This document shows, one piece after another, positions 26,513 to 35,618 of a stretch of 64,000 bases of DNA. Origin of the DNA: Butyrivibrio sp. AC2005 (GTDB lineage Bacteria; Bacillota; Clostridia; Lachnospirales; Lachnospiraceae); assembly GCF_000424145.1 (NCBI RefSeq), contig NZ_AUJI01000029.1, positions 22,606 through 86,605 on the forward strand. Reading direction: 5' to 3'. The position numbers and the translations under genes were made by a program. The notes below the pieces were generated by a model. The model saw nothing but the letters and a program-made list of their open reading frames with translations, had not been told where the DNA came from and searched no databases. Each line of letters begins with the position of its first letter. Positions within the stretch are counted from its first letter, which is position 1.

Positions 26513-26956
26513 ATGGGGAAAACAGCAATAGCATATTACAGCAAACATCAGGGAAACACTAAGAAAGTGCTGGATGCCATAAAAGAATATGATCCTGAAG
26601 TAGAGCTTATCGATGTGACGGAAAAGCATGAAGCTGACCTCACAAAATATGACAGGATCGGACTTGCTAGCGGAATCTACTATACCAAATTTGCAGAGCA
26701 GCTCCTAAATTTTGCAAAGGTGAATCTCCCCACAGGAAAGGATGTATTTTTCATCGCAACTGCCGGGAATCCAATAAGCATGAATTTCAACTCGGTTGCG
26801 TCAATTGCAACCAGCAAACACTGTAACGAGATTGGCAGATTCCAGTGTCCTGGGCTGGACAAATTCGGACCTTTCAAGATGTTTGGTGGTATACAGAAAG
26901 GTCACCCAACTGAGGATGATCTTAAGAATGCTGTTGAGTTTTACAGGAATCTATGA
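26513..26956 (+). CDS. Flavodoxin-domain protein
   Basis: The ATG at 26513 is preferred to the TTG at 26507, with GGGAG upstream. The 147-residue product starts with the FMN-phosphate loop AIAYYSKHQGNTKKV and continues with YDRIGLASGIYYTKFA and VFFIATAGN. This is a flavodoxin fold with an intact T/S-x-x-G-N-T-like loop. It is likely a cytoplasmic electron carrier or a flavodoxin-like oxidoreductase. Its stop overlaps an ATG of the next gene by four bases. Confidence 0.8.
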   Translation: MGKTAIAYYSKHQGNTKKVLDAIKEYDPEVELIDVTEKHEADLTKYDRIGLASGIYYTKFAEQLLNFAKVNLPTGKDVFFIATAGNPISMNFNSVASIATSKHCNEIGRFQCPGLDKFGPFKMFGGIQKGHPTEDDLKNAVEFYRNL

Positions 26957-26967
26957 GGACAGTCATT

Positions 26968-27750
26968 ATGGCAAAAGAACCCAAATGTATATATTACTAT
27001 GTACTTGATGAAGAAAGTGGCAGCATATCACAAACTAAGATCATCAATTTTGAAATTAGTGAATATGGAAGCGGCAGAGGGCGTTCCATCCGCTATAGAA
27101 GAGATGACTATGATAAACCATCAGAGTATCATCTGCTTTACGAAAATGATATGGAACGTGTTTTACGCAATAGGATCTATTCCTTCAGCCTGGATTATTC
27201 CAATGCTTGTGAAATGTTCATTGCTGACACAAAAAAAAGAGTCGAGAGTGCAAAATTATCGGTGGACAGGTATACAAATCTCCTTGACAAAATACAAACT
27301 TTTAAAGAAAGTAATCCTGACAATTTCAAAGAAATAGACCGTGATATCCTGACAATCCATGTTAATATCACAGCCATAAACGAAGTTAAAGGTCATGGCA
27401 GAACAGCAAGAATGATTCTCTTCGACGGTGATTGTAATAATAACTTATTCTCGGGGTATGTTCTCCCCGGTGGTGTCGATACCCAGACAGATGCTTCCAG
27501 TTCTGAAACCCTTCTCTCAGCAAGATACATCCTTGAAGGACATGACAAAAGCGGGGAAGAATGCCGCATATTTGTTGAGAATAATGGCAAGGTTCAGAAA
27601 GGCGGAAAGATATTTGCAACTCCGCAGATTGTCACAGACAGCAAGCTCCTTTCATATCTTGAGAAAGCAAAGTTATCATCTGAGGTAGAAGGAGTTGAAG
27701 GTGGCGTTATAGTTCACATATTTAAAGCTGAAGACGATTCTGAATCCTGA
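26968..27750 (+). CDS. Hypothetical protein, 260 aa
   Basis: Two starts are possible. The ATG at 26953 forms an ATGA overlap with the flavodoxin stop; the ATG at 26968 has GAGGA 8 bases upstream, and I prefer it. The product opens with CIYYYVLDEESGSISQTKI. It has a helical middle (about residues 80-115) and a beta-rich C-terminal half, with no membrane segment. No domain is recognised. It is the last gene before the structured element at 27765-28092. Confidence 0.6.
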   Translation: MAKEPKCIYYYVLDEESGSISQTKIINFEISEYGSGRGRSIRYRRDDYDKPSEYHLLYENDMERVLRNRIYSFSLDYSNACEMFIADTKKRVESAKLSVDRYTNLLDKIQTFKESNPDNFKEIDRDILTIHVNITAINEVKGHGRTARMILFDGDCNNNLFSGYVLPGGVDTQTDASSSETLLSARYILEGHDKSGEECRIFVENNGKVQKGGKIFATPQIVTDSKLLSYLEKAKLSSEVEGVEGGVIVHIFKAEDDSES

Positions 27751-27764
27751 AACAAAAAGGCACA

Positions 27765-28092
27765 TAGTATCTATGAACTACCACCACCTAACGGAAGTGG
27801 TTTCTAGGATACCTTAGTGGTATCGTAAGGCACGTTCACAGTGCCACTACTCCATCGAGCAAGCTCTTTGGCATACTTTGAAAATTGATATTAGTGCGCT
27901 TGTGGCGCTTGGGAACTACATACCTTGCATATTTTACGTGCCGAAGGTCTTGGTTTCTAGTTCGCGGCACAACCCCATATATACAGTTTTCAATGTTCCG
28001 GTCAGCAGTTATTATAGCACAAACTACTGTTCGGAACAAGTGTGCGATTCATCCTGCAACCTATTAGGATGAGGTTTTCTCGCTAGGTATCT
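27765..28092 (+). ncRNA. Structured non-coding element, possibly IS200/IS605-derived
   Basis: No credible gene is present, but many helices are: ACCAC/GTGGT near 27783-27801; GATACC (27808-27813) with GGTATC (27819-27824); GGCAC (27829-27833) with GTGCC (27841-27845); GTGCCG (27938-27943) with CGGCAC (27965-27970); TTGAAAATTG (27878-27887) with CAGTTTTCAA (27984-27993); TGTTCCG (27994-28000) with CGGAACA (28032-28038); and GCGA-CATCCT (28044-28055) with AGGATG and TCGC (28066-28083). GTATCTAT occurs near both edges (27768 and 28087). The terminal hairpins resemble ends of IS200/IS605-type elements, so a deletion derivative or an omega-RNA relative is possible. The class is not established. 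Confidence 0.5.
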
Positions 28093-28102
28093 ATAATTGG
28101 AT

Positions 28103-28126
28103 CATGCGTTTTACACGCATGGTCTT
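28103..28126 (+). terminator. Intrinsic terminator after the structured element
   Basis: Stem CATGCG (28103-28108) with CGCATG (28115-28120), then a T-run. It closes either the upstream operon or the structured RNA. An AT-rich promoter region for the next gene follows directly. Confidence 0.8.
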
Positions 28127-28193
28127 TTTTATTGACCTTTATATATATTTAGATATATTATACATATAAATATATTATATATGGAGGCAGATA

Positions 28194-28427
28194 ATGAACT
28201 ATTCAAATATGCTGGTAATTCCAAATGGCCTTTCAGACACTCTCTTTGGTGTATTGGCAATTATTACATTGGCAGTACTCATCTATACATTCGGTTTCTC
28301 AGAACTTATGAAAAAAAAGATCTCAAAACTGAAGGAAGCAAAAAGAACTGCTGTTGACGGGCTTATGCTTCAGAAGATAAGAGCAGAAGCTGCGCAGGAA
28401 GAGGATGATTATGAAGAAGCACAGTAG
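28194..28427 (+). CDS. Small single-span membrane protein
   Basis: ATGGAGG lies 9 bases upstream. The 77-residue product has one hydrophobic helix (about 18-38, LFGVLAIITLAVLIYTFGF), then a basic and finally acidic cytoplasmic-type tail (KKKISKLKEAKRTA; EEDDYEEA). It overlaps the start of the lipoprotein gene by 17 bases, which points to coupled translation and joint function at the membrane. Confidence 0.7.
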   Translation: MNYSNMLVIPNGLSDTLFGVLAIITLAVLIYTFGFSELMKKKISKLKEAKRTAVDGLMLQKIRAEAAQEEDDYEEAQ

Positions 28428-29892
28428 AATCCTAACTATTATACCCACATGCCTTCTTACACTTGGATTTCTAACAGGATGCGGGGATGTCCAGATATTC
28501 CAGACAAATACAGATCCGTATGCGCTTGTGGCTTTAAAAGATTCAGAACTTACTAATGACAATTACTATGTAAAAAATAATACCAGGTTCTATCAGACCT
28601 ATCTTCCTGCCCGTGGGAATGCCTCATCCCAGGTGTCAGCGCTTAACGAAAGCCGAGTCCTTGTGACCATGGAGGATGATGCGCTTATACCCACATACTA
28701 TTCAGATGAGCTGATAGCGGTTCCATCAGACAGCCCCGACCTTGGCGAGATCAGTCTTGAGAGATTCAGTATCCAGGGTTACACAATAGGTGGTATCTCA
28801 GGTTATATTACAGAAGATGGATATCTGCGTTTTACAAGACAAGGCCTCGTTTCTGATTCTTCATTCCTTGCTGCTATTGGCGATACCACATCAGATGCTA
28901 TAAGGATAGCTTCTATTGACGGGAAGGAGATTTCTCCTGAGCAGATAAATAAAAAAGCCGGGATTATCATGGGGCTGGAACAGGGAAAATCATACAAGAT
29001 TGGCTACTACGTTGGCACTAAATACTATGAGAAGAACATAACAGCTGACTGCAAAGTATACGAGGCATACGAGATGTTTTCCTTCAGCAGCGACTATATC
29101 GATGACACGCCAAACGGATATATGGCTTTTTCAATGCCTCAGGATCTAAAACCTGGCTTTTATAACATAAACGGAAGAGGTCTTTTTAGATACTTCAATT
29201 TTACCCGTGGTTCACAGGACGAAGAGACCATAGCGCTAAACGACAGCTATTACGAGGATGAAAAGAGTAAGATAGAGGCATATTCAAGGCAATACAATCT
29301 GTCTGTTCCAAAGCGGGTAAAAGACTTAAAGGTAACTGTTAAACTTGAATCCATAGAAACAGATTTTGCTGAAGATACCATTCAGGGAATCGTATTTGCC
29401 CCTGACGGAACGACCATGAACATGGATTACGATTCCAACGATAAAGAACTGACAATTGCAATGGCAGAGGGAATGGCAGGTGACTGGACATTTAACATCA
29501 TTCCCAAGACGCTTGAGATATCTGATATCGTTGTAGATAATGACAAGCTCGCAGAGGAAGCAACCTGTGAGGAGACCATATTCAATCTTCCGGAAGACCG
29601 GGAAAATCAGGAGTTCTATGCTGAATACACCTCATTAAAAGCTAATCCCTCAGAATGTACGGTATTCGGAACCGTGCTGGCTGAAGATGGCAAAACCTAC
29701 GAAATGAAACTCGGTATGGACCAGTCTGATCCTGATAATAAAAAGTATTACATAAGCTATGAGGTTCCATTCGCACAGGCAGGACAGTATATCATAAGGA
29801 TCTATCACTACCCGGAAGAGACCACCATTGCAACTCCCGTTGTCAGGGATAAGACAGAAAAAGATACAGAGATCATCATCGTAGATGGCTGA
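28411..29892 (+). CDS. Lipoprotein of unknown function
   Basis: The start at 28411 has AGGAAGAGG 6 bases upstream. The ~493-residue product begins with a lipoprotein signal (KHSRILTIIPTCLLTLGFLT then GC), so it is lipid-anchored outside the cell. The mature part is acidic and beta-rich, with no domain I recognise. A strong terminator follows. It forms a two-gene unit with the small membrane protein at 28194. Confidence 0.75.
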   Translation: MKKHSRILTIIPTCLLTLGFLTGCGDVQIFQTNTDPYALVALKDSELTNDNYYVKNNTRFYQTYLPARGNASSQVSALNESRVLVTMEDDALIPTYYSDELIAVPSDSPDLGEISLERFSIQGYTIGGISGYITEDGYLRFTRQGLVSDSSFLAAIGDTTSDAIRIASIDGKEISPEQINKKAGIIMGLEQGKSYKIGYYVGTKYYEKNITADCKVYEAYEMFSFSSDYIDDTPNGYMAFSMPQDLKPGFYNINGRGLFRYFNFTRGSQDEETIALNDSYYEDEKSKIEAYSRQYNLSVPKRVKDLKVTVKLESIETDFAEDTIQGIVFAPDGTTMNMDYDSNDKELTIAMAEGMAGDWTFNIIPKTLEISDIVVDNDKLAEEATCEETIFNLPEDRENQEFYAEYTSLKANPSECTVFGTVLAEDGKTYEMKLGMDQSDPDNKKYYISYEVPFAQAGQYIIRIYHYPEETTIATPVVRDKTEKDTEIIIVDG

Positions 29893-29899
29893 TTTTTAA

Positions 29900-29933
29900 A
29901 GGAAGCTCCTTGTATTTTAAGAGCTTCCTTTTT
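29900..29933 (+). terminator. Intrinsic terminator after the lipoprotein gene
   Basis: Stem AGGAAGCTC / GAGCTTCCT followed by a T-run. Confidence 0.85.
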
Positions 29934-30021
29934 CGTTCTGTATGATATAAGCTATGATGGTATATGCAAACATTTACTGATGAAAATCAGTCATAATTTG
30001 ATGTTCAGGGAGAAAAGAACT

Positions 30022-30420
30022 ATGGCAAGTACTGACGAATTTGTAATAAGCAGGATGAAAAATCCTTTCATGGAGCATAACGGAATCGAGATAGTTTCCA
30101 TTTCTTTGGAGCACAGTGTCCTTAAGGCAACTATTACTGATAAATCCAGGAATCCATATGGAATGATCCATGGAGGTCTTATCTATACCATGATGGACTG
30201 CAGTGCTGGAATCACAGCAAGGGCGGATAATAACAACTATGTTACCCAGAATGTTAATGTTACTTATCTGGGCAATGTAAAGGATAGGGATGTTATCTAT
30301 GCAGAAGGTACAGTGATAAAAAGAGGGAAATCAGTAACCGTAGTCCACTCCATAGTCAGGACGGAAGAAGGGAAACTTCTTGCTGATGGTACTATATCCA
30401 TGTTCAAGCTGGCTGAATGA
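30022..30420 (+). CDS. PaaI-type hotdog-fold thioesterase
   Basis: The start is placed at 30022 behind CAGGGAGAA; an in-frame start at 29980 has no site. The 132-residue product shows the hotdog signature NPYGMIHGGLIYTMMDCSAG, where HGG and the following acidic residue are the family hallmark, then NVNVTYLGNVKDRDVIYAEG. PaaI-like enzymes hydrolyse acyl-CoA thioesters; the substrate is not predictable. It stands alone between a terminator and the DUF6465 gene. Confidence 0.85.
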   Translation: MASTDEFVISRMKNPFMEHNGIEIVSISLEHSVLKATITDKSRNPYGMIHGGLIYTMMDCSAGITARADNNNYVTQNVNVTYLGNVKDRDVIYAEGTVIKRGKSVTVVHSIVRTEEGKLLADGTISMFKLAE

Positions 30421-30542
30421 TTAGTTATTTCTATGCCCCAAATGCAGCCTTTCGTATTCTGATACTTGCAATATCGTAAACAGAGGAATATTATCTAAAT
30501 TAATATTTTTTTACAAAATGAGGAGTAAAGGAGATAGGAATA

Positions 30543-30884
30543 ATGGCCAGAGCAAAAAAGACACCTAAAGAAGCTACAAAGACAAAAGTTACCGCAGCTG
30601 CTGCAAAGCTTGCTGAAGCTGTTGTAACAAAAAAAGCAGTAACACCCAAGAAAACAGCAACACCTAAGAAAGCAGCCGCTTCTGAAACAAAAACAAATCT
30701 TGTTCTTCAGTTTGCAGGAAAAGACCTTTCATATGATGAACTTGTCCAGAATGCAAAGAACGTATTCCAGTATGACATGGCAGGTGACCCTGCTTCAATA
30801 AAGGAGATCAGCCTCTTCATAAAGCCTGAAGAAAACAAAGTCTACTTTGTAATAGATGGTGCTGAGGGTAGTTACGACCTTTAA
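30543..30884 (+). CDS. DUF6465-like protein with Lys/Ala-rich N-terminus
   Basis: AAAGGAG precedes the ATG. The 113-residue product begins with about 55 residues of Lys/Ala/Thr/Pro-rich sequence with repeated KKAVTPKK-type motifs, like the tails of histone-H1-like bacterial proteins. A compact domain follows (FAGKDLSYDELVQNAKNVFQ ... IKEISLFIKPEENKVYFVID) that I recognise as DUF6465-like. The basic tail suggests nucleic-acid binding. It precedes the HU gene, so the two may form a nucleoid-associated pair. Confidence 0.65.
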   Translation: MARAKKTPKEATKTKVTAAAAKLAEAVVTKKAVTPKKTATPKKAAASETKTNLVLQFAGKDLSYDELVQNAKNVFQYDMAGDPASIKEISLFIKPEENKVYFVIDGAEGSYDL

Positions 30885-30985
30885 TATGACACCAACCATC
30901 ACTTGTAATACGCTTATTTAGTAAGTTTTCTGCCAATCCATGGCAGAATGCTATTATAAATCATTCTTACGGAGGAGGAAAACAA

Positions 30986-31264
30986 ATGAATAAGACAGAA
31001 CTCATTGAAGCTATGGCAAAAGAGACAGGCCTTAGCAAGAAGGACACAGAGAAGGCTCTCAACGCTTTCACAGCTACTGTTTCTAAGGCACTTAAGAAAA
31101 AGGACAAGGTACAGCTTGTTGGTTTTGGTACATTTGAGACCGCAAAGAGAGCAGCAAGAACAGGTAAGAACCCTCAGACTGGCGAGAGCATCAAGATTCC
31201 CGCTTCTATAGCACCTAAGTTCAAGGCTGGTAAAGCTCTCAAGGATCTTGTAAACAAAAAGTAA
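30986..31264 (+). CDS. hup: HU-family DNA-binding protein
   Basis: The 92-residue product is full length for HU: MNKTELIEAMAKETGLSKKD, the DNA-wrapping arm with GFGTFE and RTGKNPQTGESIKIPA, and a C-terminal FKAGKALKDLV. HU bends and compacts DNA and is a common cargo of large plasmids and phages. CGGAGGAGG precedes the ATG. A terminator follows at 31278, then leader copy 3. Confidence 0.95.
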   Translation: MNKTELIEAMAKETGLSKKDTEKALNAFTATVSKALKKKDKVQLVGFGTFETAKRAARTGKNPQTGESIKIPASIAPKFKAGKALKDLVNKK

Positions 31265-31277
31265 TTCCACTTCATCT

Positions 31278-31303
31278 AGGCCGTCCTAAAAGTGGGGCGG
31301 CCT
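31278..31303 (+). terminator. Intrinsic terminator after HU
   Basis: Stem AGGCCG / CGGCCT with additional CC/GG pairs inside, followed by a short T-rich run. Confidence 0.6.
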
Positions 31304-31355
31304 TCTTGGTTCAATTCATATTTTGCCTTTTATCAGACTGGCGATCAAACCTGCC

Positions 31356-31476
31356 TTTACGATATACATAAGCAATGCTATACTTATTTTGTTATTTGTA
31401 GTATTTTCGTATTGGGGCTCTGATTATCCACGGATTTTTTCCGTGGCTTTTTTTATCCCTAAGGCAACCTAAATCT
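31356..31476 (+). promoter_or_regulatory. Leader copy 3: promoter, TGTAG element, terminator, CCTAAATCT box
   Basis: Promoter TTTACG (31356-31361), 17-bp spacer, TATACT (31379-31384). GTTATTTGTAG follows, as in copy 1. Only one hairpin is present: CCACGG with CCGTGG (31428-31446), then seven T. CCTAAATCT (31468-31476) precedes AAAAAGGAG of the 79-residue gene. This is the shortest member of the family. Confidence 0.72.
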
Positions 31477-31502
31477 AAATCTGGCAAAAAGGAGAAACTG
31501 GT

Positions 31503-31742
31503 ATGGAAAGGAAAAAACTGGTATACAACGCGATCCAGGACATCTGGAAGATAGCATCATCGGATTTTGCAAACAAGACCGGCGCGGATATGACAGACGA
31601 CGACTGGACAAAGCTGGTAACTGCAATTGATTCATCCCGAAAGAAATATCACGATGTCGGACCGGTAGAAGATGCTTTTTATGGCAAAATGAGCATGGCT
31701 CTACTTGATCTCATCGAGCAGGAGTGCAAAGAAACACAATAA
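31503..31742 (+). CDS. Hypothetical protein, 79 aa
   Basis: AAAAAGGAG stands 9 bases before the ATG. The small soluble product is helical and acidic, with a Trp-rich centre (IQDIWKIASSDFANKTGADM, then DDDWTKLVTAI). I recognise no family. It is transcribed from leader copy 3 and ends in a terminator at 31760, so it is a single-gene unit. Confidence 0.65.
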   Translation: MERKKLVYNAIQDIWKIASSDFANKTGADMTDDDWTKLVTAIDSSRKKYHDVGPVEDAFYGKMSMALLDLIEQECKETQ

Positions 31743-31759
31743 CAGATACAGCAATTAAA

Positions 31760-31781
31760 GGCCCTTTGCAGGGTCTTTTTT
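31760..31781 (+). terminator. Intrinsic terminator after the 79-aa gene
   Basis: Stem GGCCCT / AGGGTC with a TTGC loop, then a T-run. Confidence 0.85.
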
Positions 31782-31786
31782 GTTTG

Positions 31787-31816
31787 TTGACTATTATATA
31801 TTTACCGATATATTAT
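31787..31816 (+). promoter_or_regulatory. Promoter of the secreted-protein/topB operon
   Basis: TTGACT (31787-31792), 18-bp spacer, TATTAT (31811-31816). ATCGGAGGA precedes the start codon at 31845. Confidence 0.65.
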
Positions 31817-31844
31817 ATTTATATCTATATCGGAGGAATAAAAT

Positions 31845-33323
31845 ATGAAATCAAGAATTTTGATCTTAATAGTCATAATCGCTGCAGTAGTAATGGTCAT
31901 AGGCTCTGTCTTCGTAAATGCAAACCAGGAGACATCAGAAGAAGCCCTGACTATAAAAGAGCACCCGGGATTTTCAGAAATAACCAGTGTCCCCGGCGTC
32001 TCTTTCTATATCAACTCACCATTCGTTGAAAAAGCCACAGCCATCACTCAGATTTCAGATAACATCAGCTTTCAGAAGAACCAGTATTATTCCTACAAGA
32101 ACGGCACTGACAAATATCTTCTATTCAACATGGAAAGCCTTATCGTGGCAGTCCAGAAAGGCACGGACTTCTGGATAGAAGAATCAAGCGACAAGGAATA
32201 TTCCCTTCTTAACACAAGCCTTATGAATATCTGGTTTACCCAGGGAACAAAAAAGTTCTCTTCTGAGACAGAAAACGGGATGACAATCACAAAAGCATGT
32301 GCAGGTGTTTCCATAAATTCAACCACATATGGCGATTTTGCGGGAGAACTTGCCAATATAAATAAGGACGGGGAGGAATGGTCTATATTTGTCGGTGTTC
32401 CCGGAGAACGATATGACAAGATCTCTTCCAGCGCACAGGACGGCATACGGAACATCATAAATTCCTTTACTTTTTCAGATTCAGAAGGCGACACTGCCCA
32501 GGACATCTATGCGGTATCCCTTTCAGGCGACAACTCAAGAGAGGCAGTTGATACCACAGAGGAAGTATTTGAATATGACGAGAACTCGCTAAACCTTTCA
32601 AATCAGAGCAATATCGTTGATAAGGATGAGGAAAAAGCCTACACCTCAACTCCCTATAACATGCTGCAGCTCGGTGATAATGGCCTCTTAAGCGCATTTA
32701 ACGATTATAAGATATCCTACGAGGAACCTATCATCTGTCCCAAGAAAGTATACAGGGGGGAAGATGCAGAAAACCTTATCAAGGACTACTGCACAGCTTC
32801 AGGAGCATACGACTACTTCAAGGCTCCCGACGGGCAGTCATGGGAGGTGCTTGAGTATGACCTTAACTATAAGAACTGTGAAAACGAAGACTATGTGAAT
32901 ATCAAACTCAAAGGTCTTGACGGTGACGCCTTAAGATACAGAGGCATCCGGTATGAAGGCAGAACTTATGAGATGGAGCACAAGAAAGCTGAAGACGGCG
33001 ACTGGATAAGAACCCTCTATGTTTACTATCCCGTACCAAATGGCTGCTATGAATACTGTATCGAATGCGGAGAAAGTAAGTCACTCACAAGCGAAGAAGT
33101 AAGTGCAGCATATTATTACGTAGTAAACGAAGACGAGGTCCACAGTGAACCTTCCACCGCTGAATCATCAGAAAGTAAAGAAACTCCCTCTGTAGATGAA
33201 AGCACGGATGAAGCAGAAGAAGCTCCGGCTTCTACAGAAGGGGCAGAAGAGCCTGGCATCACTGAAACAGAAGAGGTTTTGGATGAAAATGCCAAAGCCT
33301 CCACAGAGGAATCCAAGGAGTGA
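31845..33323 (+). CDS. Exported protein with acidic C-terminus, unknown function
   Basis: The 492-residue product starts with an uncleaved or signal-type hydrophobic helix (ILILIVIIAAVVMVIGSVFV). A large extracytoplasmic part follows, ending in a Glu/Ser/Thr-rich tail of about 70 residues (ESKETPSVDESTDEAEEAPA). No domain is recognised. It is followed after three bases by the topoisomerase gene, an unusual operon partner, which suggests the whole block belongs to one element's maintenance functions. Confidence 0.65.
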   Translation: MKSRILILIVIIAAVVMVIGSVFVNANQETSEEALTIKEHPGFSEITSVPGVSFYINSPFVEKATAITQISDNISFQKNQYYSYKNGTDKYLLFNMESLIVAVQKGTDFWIEESSDKEYSLLNTSLMNIWFTQGTKKFSSETENGMTITKACAGVSINSTTYGDFAGELANINKDGEEWSIFVGVPGERYDKISSSAQDGIRNIINSFTFSDSEGDTAQDIYAVSLSGDNSREAVDTTEEVFEYDENSLNLSNQSNIVDKDEEKAYTSTPYNMLQLGDNGLLSAFNDYKISYEEPIICPKKVYRGEDAENLIKDYCTASGAYDYFKAPDGQSWEVLEYDLNYKNCENEDYVNIKLKGLDGDALRYRGIRYEGRTYEMEHKKAEDGDWIRTLYVYYPVPNGCYEYCIECGESKSLTSEEVSAAYYYVVNEDEVHSEPSTAESSESKETPSVDESTDEAEEAPASTEGAEEPGITETEEVLDENAKASTEESKE

Positions 33324-33326
33324 ATT

Positions 33327-35573
33327 ATGAATATCGTAATGATCGCAGAAAAAGCTTCAGTAGCACGTACCTATGCTGATGCACTGGATCTTGAAAATCC
33401 AAAGAAAAGAGAAGGGTATATTGAAGGAAAATCAGGGTGGGACGGAAACTACTACTATGTTACATGGTCTGTCGGGCACCTGGTAACTCTTTCCTATCCC
33501 GATAAATATGATCCCAAATATAAGAAATGGAATTTTGCTGACCTTCCTTTCCTTCCTGAAAAGTATAAGTATGAAGTCATAAAGGAGAGTGCAAAGCAGT
33601 ACAAGATAGTAAAAGAGCTGTATCACCGCCCCGAAGTCGATCAGATAATATATGCAGGTGACTCCGGAAGAGAAGGAATCCTCATACAGACCTATATCAA
33701 GATGCTCGCAGGAAACAACGGACATGTTACAGAAAAAGTACTATGGATAGACTCCCAGACAAAGGAAGAGGTCAGAAACGGTCTTCTAAGGATGAAGCCC
33801 TTTTGTGCATACAAGAGCCTCATAGATGCAGGGTTTATGAGGGCGATCGAGGACTACGCTTTCGGGCTCAATTATTCAAGAATGCTCTCCTGCAAATTCG
33901 GAAAAAGCTTCAATGACAAGATACGTTCACAGAAGTGGAAACCTATATCAGTAGGACGTGTCATGACCTGCGTTCTTGGCATGGTCGTCAGCAGGGAGCG
34001 CGAGATACGTAATTTCAAGCCCACATCCTATTCAAAGGTATTTGCAAACTGTTCAAACGGAAAGTATGAATTCTCCGCAGACTGGCTCATAGATAAAGAC
34101 TCCAGATACTACGATTCACCCCTCCTTTACGAGAACAAGGGCTTTTTAAATAAGGCTGAAGCAGATATATTCCTGGACGAGCTAAGCAAGGTCCCAAAAC
34201 TTGTAGTGACATGCATAGAAGACAAGATAGAGAAAAAGAGTGCACCACTCTTATTCAACCTTGCAGAGCTCCAGAACAGCTGCACAAAGAAATTCAAGAT
34301 ATCTCCAAACCAGACCTTAGAAATTGCACAGTCCCTCTATGAAAAGCAGCTCACGACATATCCTAGAACTGATGCAAGATACCTTTCAACTGCCATCTGC
34401 AAGGAAATAGATAATAATCTTAATGGCCTTAAAGCAATCGGCTACAATAAGAAGTTTATCGAGCAGATCCTTAACTTTGGGATGTACTCAGGAATAGAAA
34501 GCACAAAATACTGTAACGACAGTAAGATTACGGACCACTACGCGATAATTCCTACCGGTCAGGGAGATATATCCGGGCTTTCCGAACTTGAACTTGCTGT
34601 TTATAAGATGATCGTTGACAGGTTCATATGTATCTTCCTGCCACAGGCAGAGTTTATCACTTCCACTACAATCCTTAGGGCACACAACAATGAGCGGTTC
34701 AGGATCTCAGAAAAATCCATGACGAAAATCGGCTTTCTTGAGGTCTTAAAAGGAAAAACAGATGAAGCGACAGACTGTGATGGAGCGCGGCTTGGACAGT
34801 TCCTTATGCAAGGCGATGAGTACGAAGCCGAATTTTTCACTGAAGACGGAACCACGACTCCTCCAAAGAGATATACATCCGGTTCCATGATCCTTGCAAT
34901 GGAAAATGCAGGAAACCTTATAGAAGACGAAGACCTTAGGGCACAGATAAAAGGTTCCGGCATAGGAACATCTGCAACAAGGGCAGGTATCCTTGAAAAG
35001 CTCATAAAGATCGGATACCTTTGCATAAATAAAAAGACTCAGGTCATCACTCCACACACAGATGGCGAAGCTGTTTATGACATTGTAAATAAGACAATTC
35101 CTAATTTCCTCTCACCCAAGATGACAGCCAGCTGGGAGAAAGGTCTTTCGGAAATCGAGCAGAATACTGTTACCAAAGCCCAGTATGAGAAAATCCTTAA
35201 TGAAGAGATCCAGAAAACATATGAAAAATTAAAGGCGATCCCCTCTAAGGAATCTGAACAAAGACCTAAATTCACTTCTGAGAAAACAGACCTTAAATGT
35301 CCTATCTGCGGAAAACCTGTAGTGACCACAAGGCTTGGCTATAAATGCCAGGATAACAGCAAAGGAAGTGGCTGTTCCTTCTTTGTATCAGAGATCGGAG
35401 GCGTTAAGATAACTCCAGCCATGATAGATCTTCTTTCAAAAGAGGGCAGGACAGGAATGTACACTTTCACAAAGAAATCGGGAAAAGGAAGCTACCAGGC
35501 TGCTCTTAGCGTTGACAAGGATGAAAAGAAGATTGTTCTCGAATTCGAGGATGAATATTCAAAGACATCTTAG
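33327..35573 (+). CDS. topB: DNA topoisomerase III (type IA)
   Basis: The 748-residue product has the TOPRIM domain (MIAEKASVARTYADAL; YAGDSGREGILIQTYI, with DSGREG near 112). The catalytic Tyr lies in TTYPRTDARYLS (Tyr345). The C-terminal region has a Cys4 zinc element (LKCPICGKPVVTTRLGYKCQ). Type IA topoisomerase III relaxes or decatenates DNA and is frequently carried by conjugative elements and megaplasmids. No ribosome binding site is visible in the three-base gap, so it probably relies on coupling to the upstream gene. Confidence 0.93.
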   Translation: MNIVMIAEKASVARTYADALDLENPKKREGYIEGKSGWDGNYYYVTWSVGHLVTLSYPDKYDPKYKKWNFADLPFLPEKYKYEVIKESAKQYKIVKELYHRPEVDQIIYAGDSGREGILIQTYIKMLAGNNGHVTEKVLWIDSQTKEEVRNGLLRMKPFCAYKSLIDAGFMRAIEDYAFGLNYSRMLSCKFGKSFNDKIRSQKWKPISVGRVMTCVLGMVVSREREIRNFKPTSYSKVFANCSNGKYEFSADWLIDKDSRYYDSPLLYENKGFLNKAEADIFLDELSKVPKLVVTCIEDKIEKKSAPLLFNLAELQNSCTKKFKISPNQTLEIAQSLYEKQLTTYPRTDARYLSTAICKEIDNNLNGLKAIGYNKKFIEQILNFGMYSGIESTKYCNDSKITDHYAIIPTGQGDISGLSELELAVYKMIVDRFICIFLPQAEFITSTTILRAHNNERFRISEKSMTKIGFLEVLKGKTDEATDCDGARLGQFLMQGDEYEAEFFTEDGTTTPPKRYTSGSMILAMENAGNLIEDEDLRAQIKGSGIGTSATRAGILEKLIKIGYLCINKKTQVITPHTDGEAVYDIVNKTIPNFLSPKMTASWEKGLSEIEQNTVTKAQYEKILNEEIQKTYEKLKAIPSKESEQRPKFTSEKTDLKCPICGKPVVTTRLGYKCQDNSKGSGCSFFVSEIGGVKITPAMIDLLSKEGRTGMYTFTKKSGKGSYQAALSVDKDEKKIVLEFEDEYSKTS

Positions 35574-35592
35574 AAATTTCATGCATGCTGCA

Positions 35593-35618
35593 GAGGGCAG
35601 GCTTAAGGCCTGCCCTTT
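35593..35618 (+). terminator. Hairpin after topB, overlapping the next promoter
   Basis: Perfect stem AGGGCAGG (35593-35600) with CCTGCCCT (35609-35616). Only three T follow, and these are part of the TTTACA -35 box of leader copy 4. It may act as a weak terminator or insulator. Confidence 0.55.

Noticed and set aside
27836..28072. Short open frames on both strands inside the structured element
   Set aside because: They overlap several conserved helices, lack ribosome binding sites and have no protein-like composition.
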